Source: Rhizodiscina lignyota | Lineage: Eukaryota; Ascomycota; Dothideomycetes; Aulographales; Rhizodiscinaceae | DNA length: 64,000 nt | Reading direction: 5' to 3' | Assembly: GCA_010015805.1 (NCBI GenBank) | Contig: ML978132.1 | Location: forward strand, 558,001-622,000 | Shown here: positions 22,576 through 33,836 of the stretch, piece after piece | Layout of the letters: every line of letters begins with the position of its first letter | Numbering within the stretch: the stretch's first letter is position 1 | The notes under the pieces: model-generated | Seen by the model: only the letters and a program-made list of their open reading frames with translations | Databases searched by the model: none | What the model was told of the DNA's origin: nothing | Translations under genes and position numbers: made by a program

Positions 22576-23214
22576 CCTTCCCGAATGTTTATTTAAGCAA
22601 AGCAAATCTGGCCTCTTGTCCCACGACAGAGCATACATGTAGAATTAATCTTTTGGTTTGGCGTGGGAGAGAGAACGAACGCTGGACGCGTTCCTTCTTT
22701 CTTCCCCTCTTGAAGCGAGTACGAACTGGCCCGTTGGGTTAATCTTGAACTTCTGTTTTCTTGGTGCTTAATTTTGCTTTCGAACTGGGGAAGTTTGATG
22801 GGAACGTGAAAGAGGAATTTTGTAGCATTGTTGAGCTTCTTTTTGCATATGGATGGTATGAGCGATGGCCCCGCGAGGGGTCCTGATTTGAACCCTTTTC
22901 ATTCTGAGACTTGCTTTCGACCTTTTCTTTGGGCGCCGGCAGTGATTGAGCCGTGTAAATTTCGGACATATGGTCAAGGCGCTGGGAGTCTTGGGATTTC
23001 TGGGTTCAAGATTGTTGTTTCAGTAAGTAGGATCACAGGATCCAATGCCTTGAGGCAGAGTTTGCAAGAATAATATGCTTCCTTGTGTTGAATATCCCGT
23101 CACAGAAGGCTTCTGAAATTAAATACAGTGAAAATAAATGATAATGGAATGCTCCCGTGGAAGACGTAAGGCCTTTCCCGGAAAGCGAGAGAAGTGAAAG
23201 TAGCGACTGCGAAT
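22576..23214. other. Intergenic between convergent genes, nothing recognised
   Basis: This 639-bp gap lies between the myosin stop and the stop of the beta-helix gene on the other strand. It holds the two 3' flanks and no supported feature. Confidence 0.4.
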
Positions 23215-25100
23215 CTAGGTCGCTTTGGTCGTGTCCCACACCACACTTCCACTTGAATCCTTAATCTGGATCCAGGGAGCCGTGTTAATGCACACCATCG
23301 TGTATCCCGAGCCCGAGGTGCCGGTGGAAAACTCCTCGGTACTTCCGAAGAAGGAGGCCAAGGTACCATCCGACGAGAACGTCAGCTTGCACTGATCCTG
23401 CGCTCCGGAGCCGCAGGATGAAACGGTATGATCGCTCGCCCATTGTACTGCATTGCTCTTCAGAACCACAATGTTGCTGTCGCCCTGGTACTGCATGATC
23501 ACGCCTTCTGACAGCACTGCGAACTGGGAGCCTTTCTCTGGAGTTACCGAGAGGTCGCCGGCCGCGAATGACACGGACGATGGCTTCGGAGTCGATGTGC
23601 ACAAGAAGTTGGTGATGTTGGACGAGGCCGCCACAAATCCGCTTTGAAGGTTGGCCGTGCCACTGACGCCAGCGGGGTAGTAAACCAGGGCGTCGTTGTC
23701 GTTGAACAGGTTCTGGATCTCGGTGCTGCAGCTCGAGGCATCTGCGAAGCTTGACCTTGGAGTCGTGACGCCCGAAACATCATTGCCGCTGATCTATTAA
23801 TTGTCAGTGGAGTGCTCACGAGCAGAATACGTGTTCAAAGTGTGGTAGTGGCACACGAGTGACCTTGTGTACTACGAATACGACTTCGGCAGTCATTCAA
23901 GTTGCGTGGGGGCAGTCTTCAAGCAAAGATAAAGAAATCAGTCTTACGGTGATCCCGTCTTCCCAACCATTCAATGCGATCGGGAAGGCGACGTTTCCAC
24001 TTATAGTGTTATCCTCAATGGTCGCAGGGCCTGTTCACGGTCAGCACTCACATGCCTTCCCGACCGAGACGTTGCACACTCACCGCTTAGGAAAGAGGGG
24101 TCATTGAAAGACCAGATGTACGCTCCAATACCAATTCCCTGTGATGTCAATGTTAGAAGGCGAAGCAATGTTGTTCGGGAGTTTTGGGTTGCCTCACGAG
24201 ATTGAACATCTTGCCGCCGATGATGGTGTTCTTTGTCACTTGAACGCCTGAGTAGCTACCGCTGTACTCATCGTCGACCATGTTGATTGCGCCAAAACCC
24301 AAATACTCTTCTGAGCCGTAAATCTAGATACATGTCAGCAACTCGACCATAGTAGAGGTGAGATGCATACAGTGTTCTCGGTTACAACCGTTCCGGGCGA
24401 GCCAAAGATGACAATCCCTCCATCGGTGGAACCATTGACTGTGTTGCTCTGGACCAACGTGTCTGCAACATATTTGTGAATATCTTGAAAGTCTTGTACG
24501 TCAGTGCTGCTTACCTGTGCAGTCAATGGAAAGGCCGTCCGCCCAGAGTCCATTCCCATTTGCATCCGTTCCGGATTGACCACACGGGCCCGACTCGTTG
24601 TTTGTCACGGTAACGTTACGGCATGGATTGCTGTTGTCTCCGGATCCGATGACGTGCAAGCAGCTCCAGCCGCGTGGGTTCCTTGTGACAACATGATCGA
24701 TGATTTGGCCGTTAGAAAGACCTCCCATCTCAACATTTGCGTCGCCGCCCGTCCATCCGGCGTTGGGACGGTTACCATCCAATTGAACGTTTCGCAGTCG
24801 AAGTCCATCCAGCTTTCCGGTGACAAGGTTGGAGGCCGAAGATCCTGGTGCAACGATGAGTGTTGCCCTTGAGTCGTCAGTTGGATAACCTTCGGTGGAC
24901 AGCTCCTGATCTGCCGCGGTGAATGTGACAGAGCCCGTGATAGTGATAACGGCGTTGGCGCATAGCTGAACTACGGCGCCCTGGCCTCCGGCAGAGAAGG
25001 CGTTGTTGATCGTAGTTTGGTCTCCTGAGCTGATGCACGCAGCGGAGGCAGACGCCGCTGCTGCGAGGAGAGGTAAAACCTGCTTCCGGAGAAAATGCAT
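23215..25100 (-). CDS. Secreted right-handed beta-helix protein with bulb-lectin-like C-terminus
   Basis: Six predicted exons on the minus strand: 25100-24515, 24462-24371, 24323-24198, 24138-24084, 24030-23948 and 23793-23215, giving 506 residues. A signal peptide is clear (basic start, then PLLAAAASASAACIS). The body has repeated short N/V/I/G rungs (for example NVTVTNNES, NTVNGSTDGGIVI, NTIIGGKMFN, NTISGNVAFP), as in pectate-lyase-like parallel beta-helices. The last ~120 residues contain MQYQGDSNIVVL, resembling the QxDxNxVxY sugar-binding strand of bulb-type lectins, plus three later Cys. Acts outside the cell. A polysaccharide is a likely ligand, but no catalytic residues can be assigned, so lyase activity is not claimed. 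Confidence 0.8.
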
Positions 25101-27320
25101 AATGAAAATAGACCAAAAGACTGTGTGAGGGACGCAGGGAAATAGAGCTAGAAGTGAACGTTGGGCTCTATATGTACCCTTTTGGGACCCTTCTGAACAA
25201 GAGTATTAAGGAAGTCGTAGTAAGAAATACATGAAAAAGATTGGTGCCCGCCCTCTAATCTAGATGATGGTACATTTGGACCACGTACAGAAGGGATCAC
25301 CATGTAACTCCAAATGGATACCTACCTTTAGGGGAGTTCGTTGTGCTTAATGTCGCTTGTAGAGGAGCCGCTGCGGCCGTCTGTGCAATGCGCTTAATGC
25401 CGGCGTGATATACCATATTGAGCATGGTTTGATCCAGGAACAAAATCCTGTTCTAATCCGGTAGCGCCACACTCATCGGCCTAGAAATTTGCAAGGGTGG
25501 AAGAGGTATCCATCGAATTTCCGAATTTCTTTAAAGCTGCATCGGCCAATGGGCTGCGAGACTCACCACACATAGGTACGCCATTTGGCCTTTGGCGTTT
25601 CTTTAAGATCTTCGATGGCCGACCCCGCATTTTATGGTCACTCAGATCCAAGATGATGGTCTTTTGCAATTTTCCAAGCGAAAACAGACCATTTTTCTCC
25701 TCACTCTTTCTTGGCATAGCAGTCTCGCGATGACATGGATGAACACAGCAACACCTAAGATGAAGTCTTCGACGGGGCGAAGAATCGCTCAGTTAGAGTC
25801 CTGTGAACGTAATCTCAACACCACGAGGATCAGCCGCTTGTGAACTTTAGGTGTGGCTGAAACCCGTCTGTCCATGGATGAACGCCGCGTTCCACCGTGT
25901 CGTCCATGTTTCACGCTCAAGCCGCACGCAGCAATTCGGCATACAAGGATAGAGCGCCGACTGCGGGTAATGTGAGAGATCTGCAAAACACTAAAACAAG
26001 CGTTCAAACCGAGAAGAAGACTTGGCTGAAGGCGGGTACGGAGTAGAAAGGAGGGTGGGTGAACATGTCTTTTTCCACCATTCAGGGGAAAACTGGCAAA
26101 CGCAGACATCTCATGTGATGAGCGCTAACGCGGTGATTGAGGTCAATCAGTATGTAACACGACTTTGTGTGGAAATGCCAGTCATCGGTCTGTTTACGTG
26201 GTTGGTATGTTCCATACTGCTTCTGCGCATCCTTGGACGTATCCTCATGTACCCCATTGGTGATCCGGGTCAATCGCCGACAAGGTTCGACTGTCTATCT
26301 TCGCTCATTTGGAACAACCCCATCTGCGATACAACGTTGAACCTCGTAGCGGGAACCAACGCTTTGGTAACAATTAAGGGGGTGGTGGCGCTGGTTGAAT
26401 GGGGCTGTGTTTCGTCGGGTCTGGGGACCTCAAGAGCTTTACACGTAACTCTGCAGGTACAGCAAGTCTTAGCCGTCGAAGAATCGAGAGCTCTGAGATC
26501 ACTCCGTCAAAGAGAAGGGAAGGTATGAGATCTTTGAGTAAGCGGGACTTGTGATTTGAGACGATTGTAAAATTCGTTTATGCCTCCTGGAGAAAAGTTG
26601 GATGGACGTTATGACGGTTTAGGATATCCCATAGTATTTCTTCAGGGGGCTTTAGGCTAAGCTACCGGTACGTCGATCACCCGGCGCTCCCTCCACGAGC
26701 TTACCCAACCGTCTCCATCGTGCCCGGAATCAGAATTTTGGTCCTGATCGGAGTATCTTTCCCCATTCAAAGTTTTCCCATGGATTTTGAAGACACTGTC
26801 ACGAGCATTCGATCTGATAACCACCAATCTTTTAGGATGGTCATTGAACTAACATACTAAAAGACTTCCAAATGGCTGAAGGAAGTCGTTTCAAACGCAG
26901 GTACCTGTGGATCCTATGTTGCCTATCTTCTCTCAAAGCTCCACTGTGGCATCTTCCAAACTTCTACTATTGACCTCCTTCCGCCTTTATGGTGAGGGAT
27001 CGCTCTTGCTATGAAGGCCGTTCCCAGAGGGAGAACGATGTAACGGCTAAGTATGTTCAACGATGAAAGTCCGACTTTCAAATGAGCTCTTTCATTCTGA
27101 GTATCCTGCACAAACGGAGTACATTGTTTTGATTGTTTGCCTGAGCCGGAAAGCGCAACAGTGTTGATGCATTTCTGGCAAGCACGAACGAGACTCCATC
27201 ACACCAGACATCACTGTCTGAGAGAGCACTTACAAGATGAAAACAACATTCTATTCCAGGAATGCTTATGAACACACCTTCCAACAGATCTCATTACTGT
27301 CGCTCCAAGTACATATACAG
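25101..27320. other. Long intergenic stretch, no supported gene
   Basis: About 2.2 kb. The best open frame is 26022-26528 on the plus strand (168 codons) with one hydrophobic stretch (about residues 55-75) but no family resemblance and no neighbouring exon that I can find. A frame at 25497-25733 is similarly anonymous. I see no transposon coding remnants. It includes promoter space for the beta-helix gene (minus) and the F-box-like gene (plus). Confidence 0.4.
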
Positions 27321-28187
27321 ATGGCTTTTTCTCCATTCGCGATCCAAGCTCCGACAACCCGCTACACGGTATACCTCGCACCCGTGTACCCAGCACCGAT
27401 AACCTTTTTCACCTTACATGAATTCATCCGCAAGCAGATCTACAGATACGTTTTCACTCACGATCGACGCTCAGAACCTCCAGAGGAGGGTGAGACGCAT
27501 TTGTGGGCGCCCACTACATTTCTCAAACTCGGCGAGCCGTCGAAGCCAAAGTGGACAAATGTTGGGCTGCTCGGAACCTGCAGACTCATTCGAGTCGAAG
27601 CGCAACCGATTTTCTTTGAGATCAACTGGTACAGCCACTTGCAGCCTCCGTTCCACACTCTACCTGGCGCAATTCAGCTGATGTGGTGGGAGCGATGTGT
27701 CGTAAGCTTGCCGATGACAAAGTTTCGCGTGCTCAGAGTCGATGTCGGGATGATAGTGGTGTACCACAGGAACGGCATAGCAATCGAAAGAGATGCCACC
27801 CTTAGCGTCACCTTCGACCTCAATCCACGAAGGCTCGCGGTCACAATCAAGGCGTTTCCTATGGATGATCAGGGAGACTGGTTTGTCCTTCCCGAAGCCG
27901 CGATGAGATTGATGGTCTGCGTCAAGATGATTTTGGACGCTTACGAACCAGGTGCTACGCACGAGTGGCGGGGTGAATCGATCTTCCGTCTAGCCCGATT
28001 CACCATGGGGCTCGAAGGACGAAAACAACTCGCCCAAGTTATCCCGGACCAGGAACCCCCTATCTTTGGATTCTGGGGACAATGTATCTTTGTCATGCTC
28101 CGGAGGGCGCACCGAGGTGCGTCGATACACGAAACTACTGTGCTAGATATATGTCCGCCTCCCGCATGGGAACTGGAGTCATACTAG
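27321..28187 (+). CDS. F-box-like/2EXR-type fungal protein
   Basis: Single exon, 288 residues from the preferred start MAFSPFAIQ at 27321; the frame stays open to another ATG at 27237. It belongs by pattern to the large fungal family with an N-terminal helix of the LRxxIYxYVF type (here FIRKQIYRYVF near residue 40) followed by LLGTCRLIRVEAQPIFFEINW near residue 95, the usual 'CRxIxxEAxxIF' block. Such proteins are annotated as F-box-like or 2EXR domain proteins and rarely have known partners. Other proteins of this style occur in the window at 32751 and 61438. Confidence 0.65.
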   Translation: MAFSPFAIQAPTTRYTVYLAPVYPAPITFFTLHEFIRKQIYRYVFTHDRRSEPPEEGETHLWAPTTFLKLGEPSKPKWTNVGLLGTCRLIRVEAQPIFFEINWYSHLQPPFHTLPGAIQLMWWERCVVSLPMTKFRVLRVDVGMIVVYHRNGIAIERDATLSVTFDLNPRRLAVTIKAFPMDDQGDWFVLPEAAMRLMVCVKMILDAYEPGATHEWRGESIFRLARFTMGLEGRKQLAQVIPDQEPPIFGFWGQCIFVMLRRAHRGASIHETTVLDICPPPAWELESY

Positions 28188-28416
28188 CGCTGAGTTAAAG
28201 TGTGATGCTTTACGAGTTGTCGCACGAGGCCAAGTCAGCCGGTTCGAGAAGCGAGGTACAAGCAGGACGCAGCTGGTGGATGTGTCGGGTGTTGATGAGA
28301 TGATCGGCCGAAGAGTGACGATGGATATTCTAAGCGTTTGGTCGAAGGGGCGCTTGATGCGGTATGAAGTGGATTGCAAGCCTAATCGCATCGATAATTG
28401 GAGTCGAGTCTGGAAT

Positions 28417-29541
28417 TCAAGGAGCAGCTTCCAGTCTCAGCCTCCTAGCGCCTCTTTTCTCTCTCAAGGTGTTGGTGTTTTCAATGATCGCCCGATCCAC
28501 CGCCCACCACCAATTTCTGAAGAACGCGTCTCCAATCTCCCACTCCTTTTCGCTTAATCCGTTGGCACCTTCTACTCTGAATCCCTCAGTATGGTCCTCC
28601 ATGTCTCCGACAAGATGCATCAGCGCCATTGGATCCCGTGCGTTTGGATGCCTCATCTCCACTGGTAACCAGAACATGCTGATGAGTTTCGTGCGCACTG
28701 ATGGCCACGGAAGAAGATCCATCATAGGATGATGAGGTATGCGCTTCTGAACCTCCGTGGGCTGGTAATTCAGTGGTAGCCGGTCTGCGTGCCGTGGATT
28801 GAATGTCCACCGCATGGCGGGATCCCACAGCAACTGGTCGCATCCGATAAGCCGAGCGATTGACAGGCTAACTTGGAGCACCTTCATATGGGGCACGTCG
28901 AGCAACATGTCCAGTGAAAGTTCATTTGCGGCCGCCATCTGTGCGTTGAGTTGTCCTTGGCAAGGCTGGAGCTCATGCTCCTGGACCTGTGGTGCGGCAA
29001 TGGCTAATACCAGCAATTAGCAAACATAGTACAAGGAGTTTAATGATTCGTATTGTGGAGCATACTGTTACTAAAGAAATTGAGTGGATTGGTAGTGTCG
29101 TCGAGACTGAAATTCGATTGCGACCCATCGGTCAAGGGCAAGTCCGGAAAGGAAAGGAGACCGTCTTGCTCAAGAGATATTCCGCCTTCGCTGGTAGACT
29201 CGGCGGAGCCCTCGTTTGACGGAGAATTACTTGTACTGAACATGAAGGTATCTATACTACCGGCGCGGAGGACATCATGAGCGGTTTGCGGAGATTGGTT
29301 CTCGTCCGACGAGTCTGAGATTCGCGAACATGCGCCGGAAGTCTTCGCTTGTGCCTCCAGGCTCGCTATCTTTTGGCGCTTTCGATCTCCTACAACCATC
29401 CATTAGTCTGAGACCGAATGTGGCTGCCTGGGGGACATTACGGTATCTTCTCTGCGCAAGGACGTTCAACATCCGCTTGCGATCTGGGTCGCCTGGCGAA
29501 GGCACCTCCGCAGAAGACGTCTCTTTACTTGTGCGAGCCAT
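28417..29541 (-). CDS. bZIP transcription factor with DUF3425 domain
   Basis: Three predicted exons on the minus strand, 29541-29442, 29389-29066 and 29003-28417, give 336 residues. Joining exons 1 and 2 recreates the basic region NVLAQRRYRDRKRQKIASLE, typical of fungal bZIP factors of the AP-1-like/DUF3425 group; the intron sits inside the RRYR codon run, a position often seen in this group. The middle is Ser/Asp-rich and probably a regulatory region. The C-terminal ~190 residues match the DUF3425 pattern: helices followed by HPMMDLLPWPSVRTKLI and FFRNWWWAVDRAIIENTN. Nuclear regulator; targets unknown. It is divergent from the small membrane protein gene at 29866. Confidence 0.88.
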
Positions 29542-29865
29542 CAGGGTATCAGGAATTGCCTATGCTGGTTGAATAACGATGGGATAATTAAAAAAATGTG
29601 GGAAAGAAATCGAAGGCGAAGGTTCAAATGCGACGAGCTGAACTCCGAGTCACGAGTCATGCAAACATAACGTTATGCTTCGGGCTTGGCAAGCATTATG
29701 GTTACCCCATTCGGTATCGCGGGCAGATCCTATTGCGTGAAGCCCGACCAATATAAGGAGCAAGGCAGCGTTGATGAGTAGAATTAGATTTGCCAGATTT
29801 AGCAATTATTAAAGCAATCATCTATCTCAAAGCACATCTCTCCTACAAAAATTCATCAAGCTGTC
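29542..29865. promoter_or_regulatory. Divergent promoter, bZIP/small membrane protein
   Basis: This 324-bp gap has CCAAT next to a TATAAGG sequence at about 29748-29758, roughly 110 bp upstream of the plus-strand start. No other feature is seen. Confidence 0.45.
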
Positions 29866-30321
29866 ATGTCTACTGTAGACTCGACCACCCCTCTGAACCC
29901 TGCCTCAAAGGCAGCGGATGGGACTACCGAGACATCTTCGTCTGCTCGCTTTGCGATTAACACCATCAATGCCCTCGGAATCATTCGAGCTACTGCTGGC
30001 GCTATGGCGCTCATTGCTCCTCACTTCACATGCAACCTCTTCAGAATCCCCGTCACCGCAAATACTGCGGTCATCGCGCGATTAGTCGGTGGACGGGATA
30101 TAGTGATTGGAGACTTGACATGGACGGCAAGCAAAGACCCGAAGGACAGATCCGAGCTTCGACGCTTGATGTGGGCCAACGTGGCAACGGATGCGATGGA
30201 CATTGGGGCGCTCGCTTACGGCTTCGCGACTGGTACTGTAAGCCGCGCCGGAGCAGTATTATTTGGCAGCGGCGCTCTGTTATCCGTGGCTATGGGTGCC
30301 ATTGGACTGAAGAGCCTCTGA
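29866..30321 (+). CDS. Small four-helix membrane protein, DUF4267-like
   Basis: Single exon, 151 residues. After a Ser/Thr-rich start of about 30 residues, hydrophobic segments are visible around residues 38-55, 62-80, 100-122 and 126-148. The blocks LGIIRATAGAMALIAPH and ARLVGGRDIVIG resemble the DUF4267 pattern of small fungal and bacterial membrane proteins of unknown role; I am inferring the family from memory. It lies head-to-head with the bZIP gene and tail-to-tail (75 bp) with the rhodopsin-like gene. Confidence 0.75.
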   Translation: MSTVDSTTPLNPASKAADGTTETSSSARFAINTINALGIIRATAGAMALIAPHFTCNLFRIPVTANTAVIARLVGGRDIVIGDLTWTASKDPKDRSELRRLMWANVATDAMDIGALAYGFATGTVSRAGAVLFGSGALLSVAMGAIGLKSL

Positions 30322-30396
30322 ATGCTGGAATTGGATATCGGGACCAGAAAGAGATCCGGGCGAATGTAAATTAGGAACAGGCCTTGTTGTTTGGTG

Positions 30397-31710
30397 TCAC
30401 CCAGGTAGTGGTTGTATCCTTTCTCCTGCTCTTTCAACTTCTTCTTTTTGCTCCTCAGCTGAGCAGCAGAGTTCATTCGCGGAATCACTCGATTCTCCGG
30501 CCGCTTCAATGTCGTCAAGTTTTCCAGTGTCATCGAACGACCCTCTTCGTGTACCGATTCTAGATATTTGGGTATCCCTAAACAGGCTTCCAAGGTCATT
30601 CCTCAGCCAGTCTGGGCTCGTAAACTTTTTCCTCCACCCTACTCCCTCGCCGCCCATCTTCAACCCTGCCCCAATTGGGACAGAAGAATTACGAGCCGCA
30701 TCAGGACCTTGTAGACCAAAATCAGATGGTCTTCGAACCGATGGTGTGTCATCCGAGTCATCTCTGTGCCTGAATTTTTCCAGTAATCCGGGCATGTTGC
30801 GTGAAATCAAGCCACGGAGATCGGGCAGGCTCGCGGCAATTAATCCGAGGGCGAGCTCAATTTCAATGAAGAGTGAGACCTCGGAACCAAACCAGCTTTG
30901 GCCGTTCGGTCGATGGCGATAGTTCATGATAATGAATGGGATCTGGAGCAATGCGAAAATGCAGGCAACACTGCCGATGCCGAATACAAAGACCAGCCCA
31001 AGTCGTTGATCGAGGCGCAGACGTCTCAAACCCCACACGTATGGTATTGGAGTTACTACATGATATTAGCTTCAACTATATTTCTTGATTCAGAACACAC
31101 AGGATTTTTACGGACAATAGATCATGCCATCGATTGCCGCGTCGACAATGGCTCCAGAGTAGGTAAATCCGTAGGCGTCGCTGCAGCTTGGATTGTCATA
31201 GTGCTCGATATGGCCACGGTAAAGGTCCCCGATGTCATTGCAATAGACGCCTAGTTCGATGCAGAGCTGCGCGCATTGCAGAAAGCTCAGCACGAGCACA
31301 GCCCAACTCGTTGCACGTAACCGTCGAAGAGCTGTCGGGAATAATCTCAGGTAGTACGTGAGGACACCAGCGCGGATGAAGAAGGCGGCCAGAGCATAGA
31401 ATAGTCGACGCTCAAAGTAGCGCAGATAATAAGGAATCTGGTAGTTCGCTTGAGGGCCATGTCTTGAAGCCCATCCTGATTCACTCGACAGACCTGCGAT
31501 CACAGTACGCGCGATTGAGAGGGCGAGTCCAAGAACGATGCACACGTCGTCGACGGCCAAGTGCTTGTGCAGAGTTATTCGAGCATAGAGTCGTAAGCCT
31601 ACCGAGGCAGTTGCGATTGTGATTAGTATCGTCGGTATGGTGATCACGACGACGGAGGGACTTCTCCAGTGGCCATCCGGAAACAGCTCTTCAGTCATGA
31701 TCGTTGGCAA
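30397..31710 (-). CDS. Rhodopsin-like (Pth11-type) integral membrane protein
   Basis: Two predicted exons on the minus strand, 31710-31116 and 31055-30397, give 417 residues. About seven hydrophobic segments are visible, beginning with VVVITIPTILITIATASVGLRLY. Family markers are the LRLYARI/DDVCIVLG pair after the first helices, Cys residues in the third extracellular loop (LCIELGVYC and SCSD), and the LTPIPYVWGLR segment created by splicing. The tail after residue ~260 is soluble and rich in Ser, Asp and Arg, as is common for these proteins. A GTCCGT donor is used to keep frame. Related proteins act as surface sensors in plant-associated fungi; ligand unknown. No CFEM domain is present. Confidence 0.85.
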
Positions 31711-32750
31711 CGAGAATCATCCCATGGCGTTTGAGGATATTAAGCCGACGTTGATGGGTTATTTTTATACGTCTCTTCCGAGAAATGCGACCAGTTTGGG
31801 GGCGGACGATACGTCAACGAACGCGAATGCCGCAACGGCTGGAGAGCTAACACATGATGGAGCAAAACAGAAGCAGACCGTCGAGACAGAACATTGAAGG
31901 AGAGGATGGAGTTTTTAAAAATCAATACAGTGAGCAGAAATGGGTGGTGAGCCCCCTCTTTGGTGGCTTGGAAGCCGGTTCCTCTCCGCATTTCCGCCGC
32001 CAAGACTGTGCCGTGCTGACACACCGCTGTTCGCAACGTTCCATCTCCCCGGCTGGGCAGTTGCGTAGCATTTTCGTATTGCGACTGGACGGGGGCAGAA
32101 AGGCCTTGAAGAAAGTGCGTCACTTCCAATGCATCGAGCGTCTTGTTTGGGAGAAAAGTGGGAAGCAGTGGTTGTTTGAGGCGCATCCCGGTCGTCGAGC
32201 GTCTCCCGAATTAGCCTTCATTCAGGGTCAGCCGCACGGGTACATAGCTTAGTTGCTGTTGCGCAGGGACCCGGAGTCTCTTCCACCTGAATGACGAGTC
32301 TTTACTTAAGACCCTTGATGGGCCGATGGAAGAATTCAGGGCCGTATTTCCACATTATGGCCCGGTACGACGTCATTCAGCGCTCTTCCACGAGCATCTT
32401 CTCGCGCGAGTGCGCTGCTCTGCTGCGCTAGAGTTAAGAATGTCAGATACGCCAATGAAGCACTAAAGCCTACCCCGACCGGTAAGAATTGCGCAAATGA
32501 GTAGAATTACGCCAGTCTCTTTGCTGATTCACTCAAGCTGCCAAGCTGCAAGCAAGCTGCCCCAAAGTGGCAAGCGCAGCGTGACACCAAACACCACAAT
32601 GTGCACCTGCCAAGGCTGCCCCGGCCACGACCCAAACGGGAAGGGGCTTTCCAGTTGACACTTCCATTGACAATCAACCTCAACTTCAACTCTCTTTGAT
32701 CATATGGTTCATACCTACAGAACATCGCGTTTACATTCGCTCTCAGAACG
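31711..32750. other. Intergenic, nothing recognised
   Basis: About 1 kb between divergent genes. Frames of up to 148 codons cross it on both strands without family features. Short repeats of the word AAGCTGC occur around 32534-32560. Likely promoter space. Confidence 0.4.
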
Positions 32751-33836
32751 ATGTCTGATCTAAACGGAGTACCGGGCCGAGACACGCATCACTCAACTAG
32801 TATCATCCGCCATTCAATGCAGATTGCAGCCCACCATCGATACCCTTGCGGGCGTCGCAGCACCGTCAACCGTTCGTTGAACTCTCGCAGACGACCACCA
32901 GCACGAACAAGACCCCGGAGTGCGACCGATGCTCAACGCCCAAGCTTCATCATGTATCTTCCTCCAGAACTGCGATTGATGATATACGAATACGCCCTGG
33001 ATATGGAGGACATGCGGCAGCAAAGGCTGTTCCTTACCCCCATTGAGCTCCGGCATATTCTCCAACCAGCTTACAGCCTTGCGTTTGCGTGCAAAACATT
33101 TGCCTTGGAAGTACTGCCGATGCTCCTCCAACAGGTCCGTTTTGGGTTCTTCCAAGACATATACTACGAACACCAAGACAGGCCTGATGAACCTCCCCAT
33201 CGACGAGCATTGGACGCGCCAAAATTGATGTTTTCCAATGCCTTCAGGCTTTTCGTACAACCTGCCCGAGGGCTGCTTATCGGTCTTCCTATCGAGAACC
33301 TTCGAAAACTAAGTCTGACGCTTCTCGTACATACTGCGCCGCCCATTGCATTTCCGCCATCGCTGTTGGAGCGTGTGTGGGACCAGGAACCATTGCGTCT
33401 CCGTTTCGAATTGGTCCCCGGTGGCTGTAACACTATGTACTGGCCGTCGCTATACCGTTCAACAACGAGTGTCATTCATAAAACGATGATACCCAACTCA
33501 ACTCGAGAACTCATCAACGCAACAACGGCTGGAATACTAAGCGCCAACATGGGCACGGTTTGGAGTGGCCATGTGCTCGCAGCCATCGGGAAGAAGCTAT
33601 TGCGGGAACACATCAGGTTGCAACTGTGGTTCGACCCCTTTGTATGGTGCGGTACATCGGAGGAGCATACGGTAGACTGTGAGCAGGACAGACGCCATCC
33701 TCGCCATGTGACCGTTGTCCACGTTCAGTATCGACAGAGGCCCAGTGCAACAGAACTGGAAGTGCATACACACTACGACCTGGCACATTGGAGGGGCACT
33801 GCCCTTGAAAACTTCGAGTTGGTGGTGCAGAAGTGA
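32751..33836 (+). CDS. F-box-like/2EXR-type fungal protein
   Basis: Single exon, 361 residues. The first ~60 residues are Arg/His/Ser-rich and low in structure. The F-box-like helix YLPPELRLMIYEYALD follows at about residue 70, then SLAFACKTFALEVLPMLL near residue 110, the equivalent of the family's second block. The remainder is an uncharacterised alpha/beta region. No second domain is recognisable. It probably acts as an adaptor, if it behaves like true F-box proteins, but binding to Skp1 cannot be inferred from sequence. Confidence 0.7.
   Translation: MSDLNGVPGRDTHHSTSIIRHSMQIAAHHRYPCGRRSTVNRSLNSRRRPPARTRPRSATDAQRPSFIMYLPPELRLMIYEYALDMEDMRQQRLFLTPIELRHILQPAYSLAFACKTFALEVLPMLLQQVRFGFFQDIYYEHQDRPDEPPHRRALDAPKLMFSNAFRLFVQPARGLLIGLPIENLRKLSLTLLVHTAPPIAFPPSLLERVWDQEPLRLRFELVPGGCNTMYWPSLYRSTTSVIHKTMIPNSTRELINATTAGILSANMGTVWSGHVLAAIGKKLLREHIRLQLWFDPFVWCGTSEEHTVDCEQDRRHPRHVTVVHVQYRQRPSATELEVHTHYDLAHWRGTALENFELVVQK

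Noticed and set aside
26022-26528. 168-codon frame with a hydrophobic stretch
   Set aside because: No domain, no conserved pattern and no clear promoter or splice context; kept only as a note in the intergenic entry.
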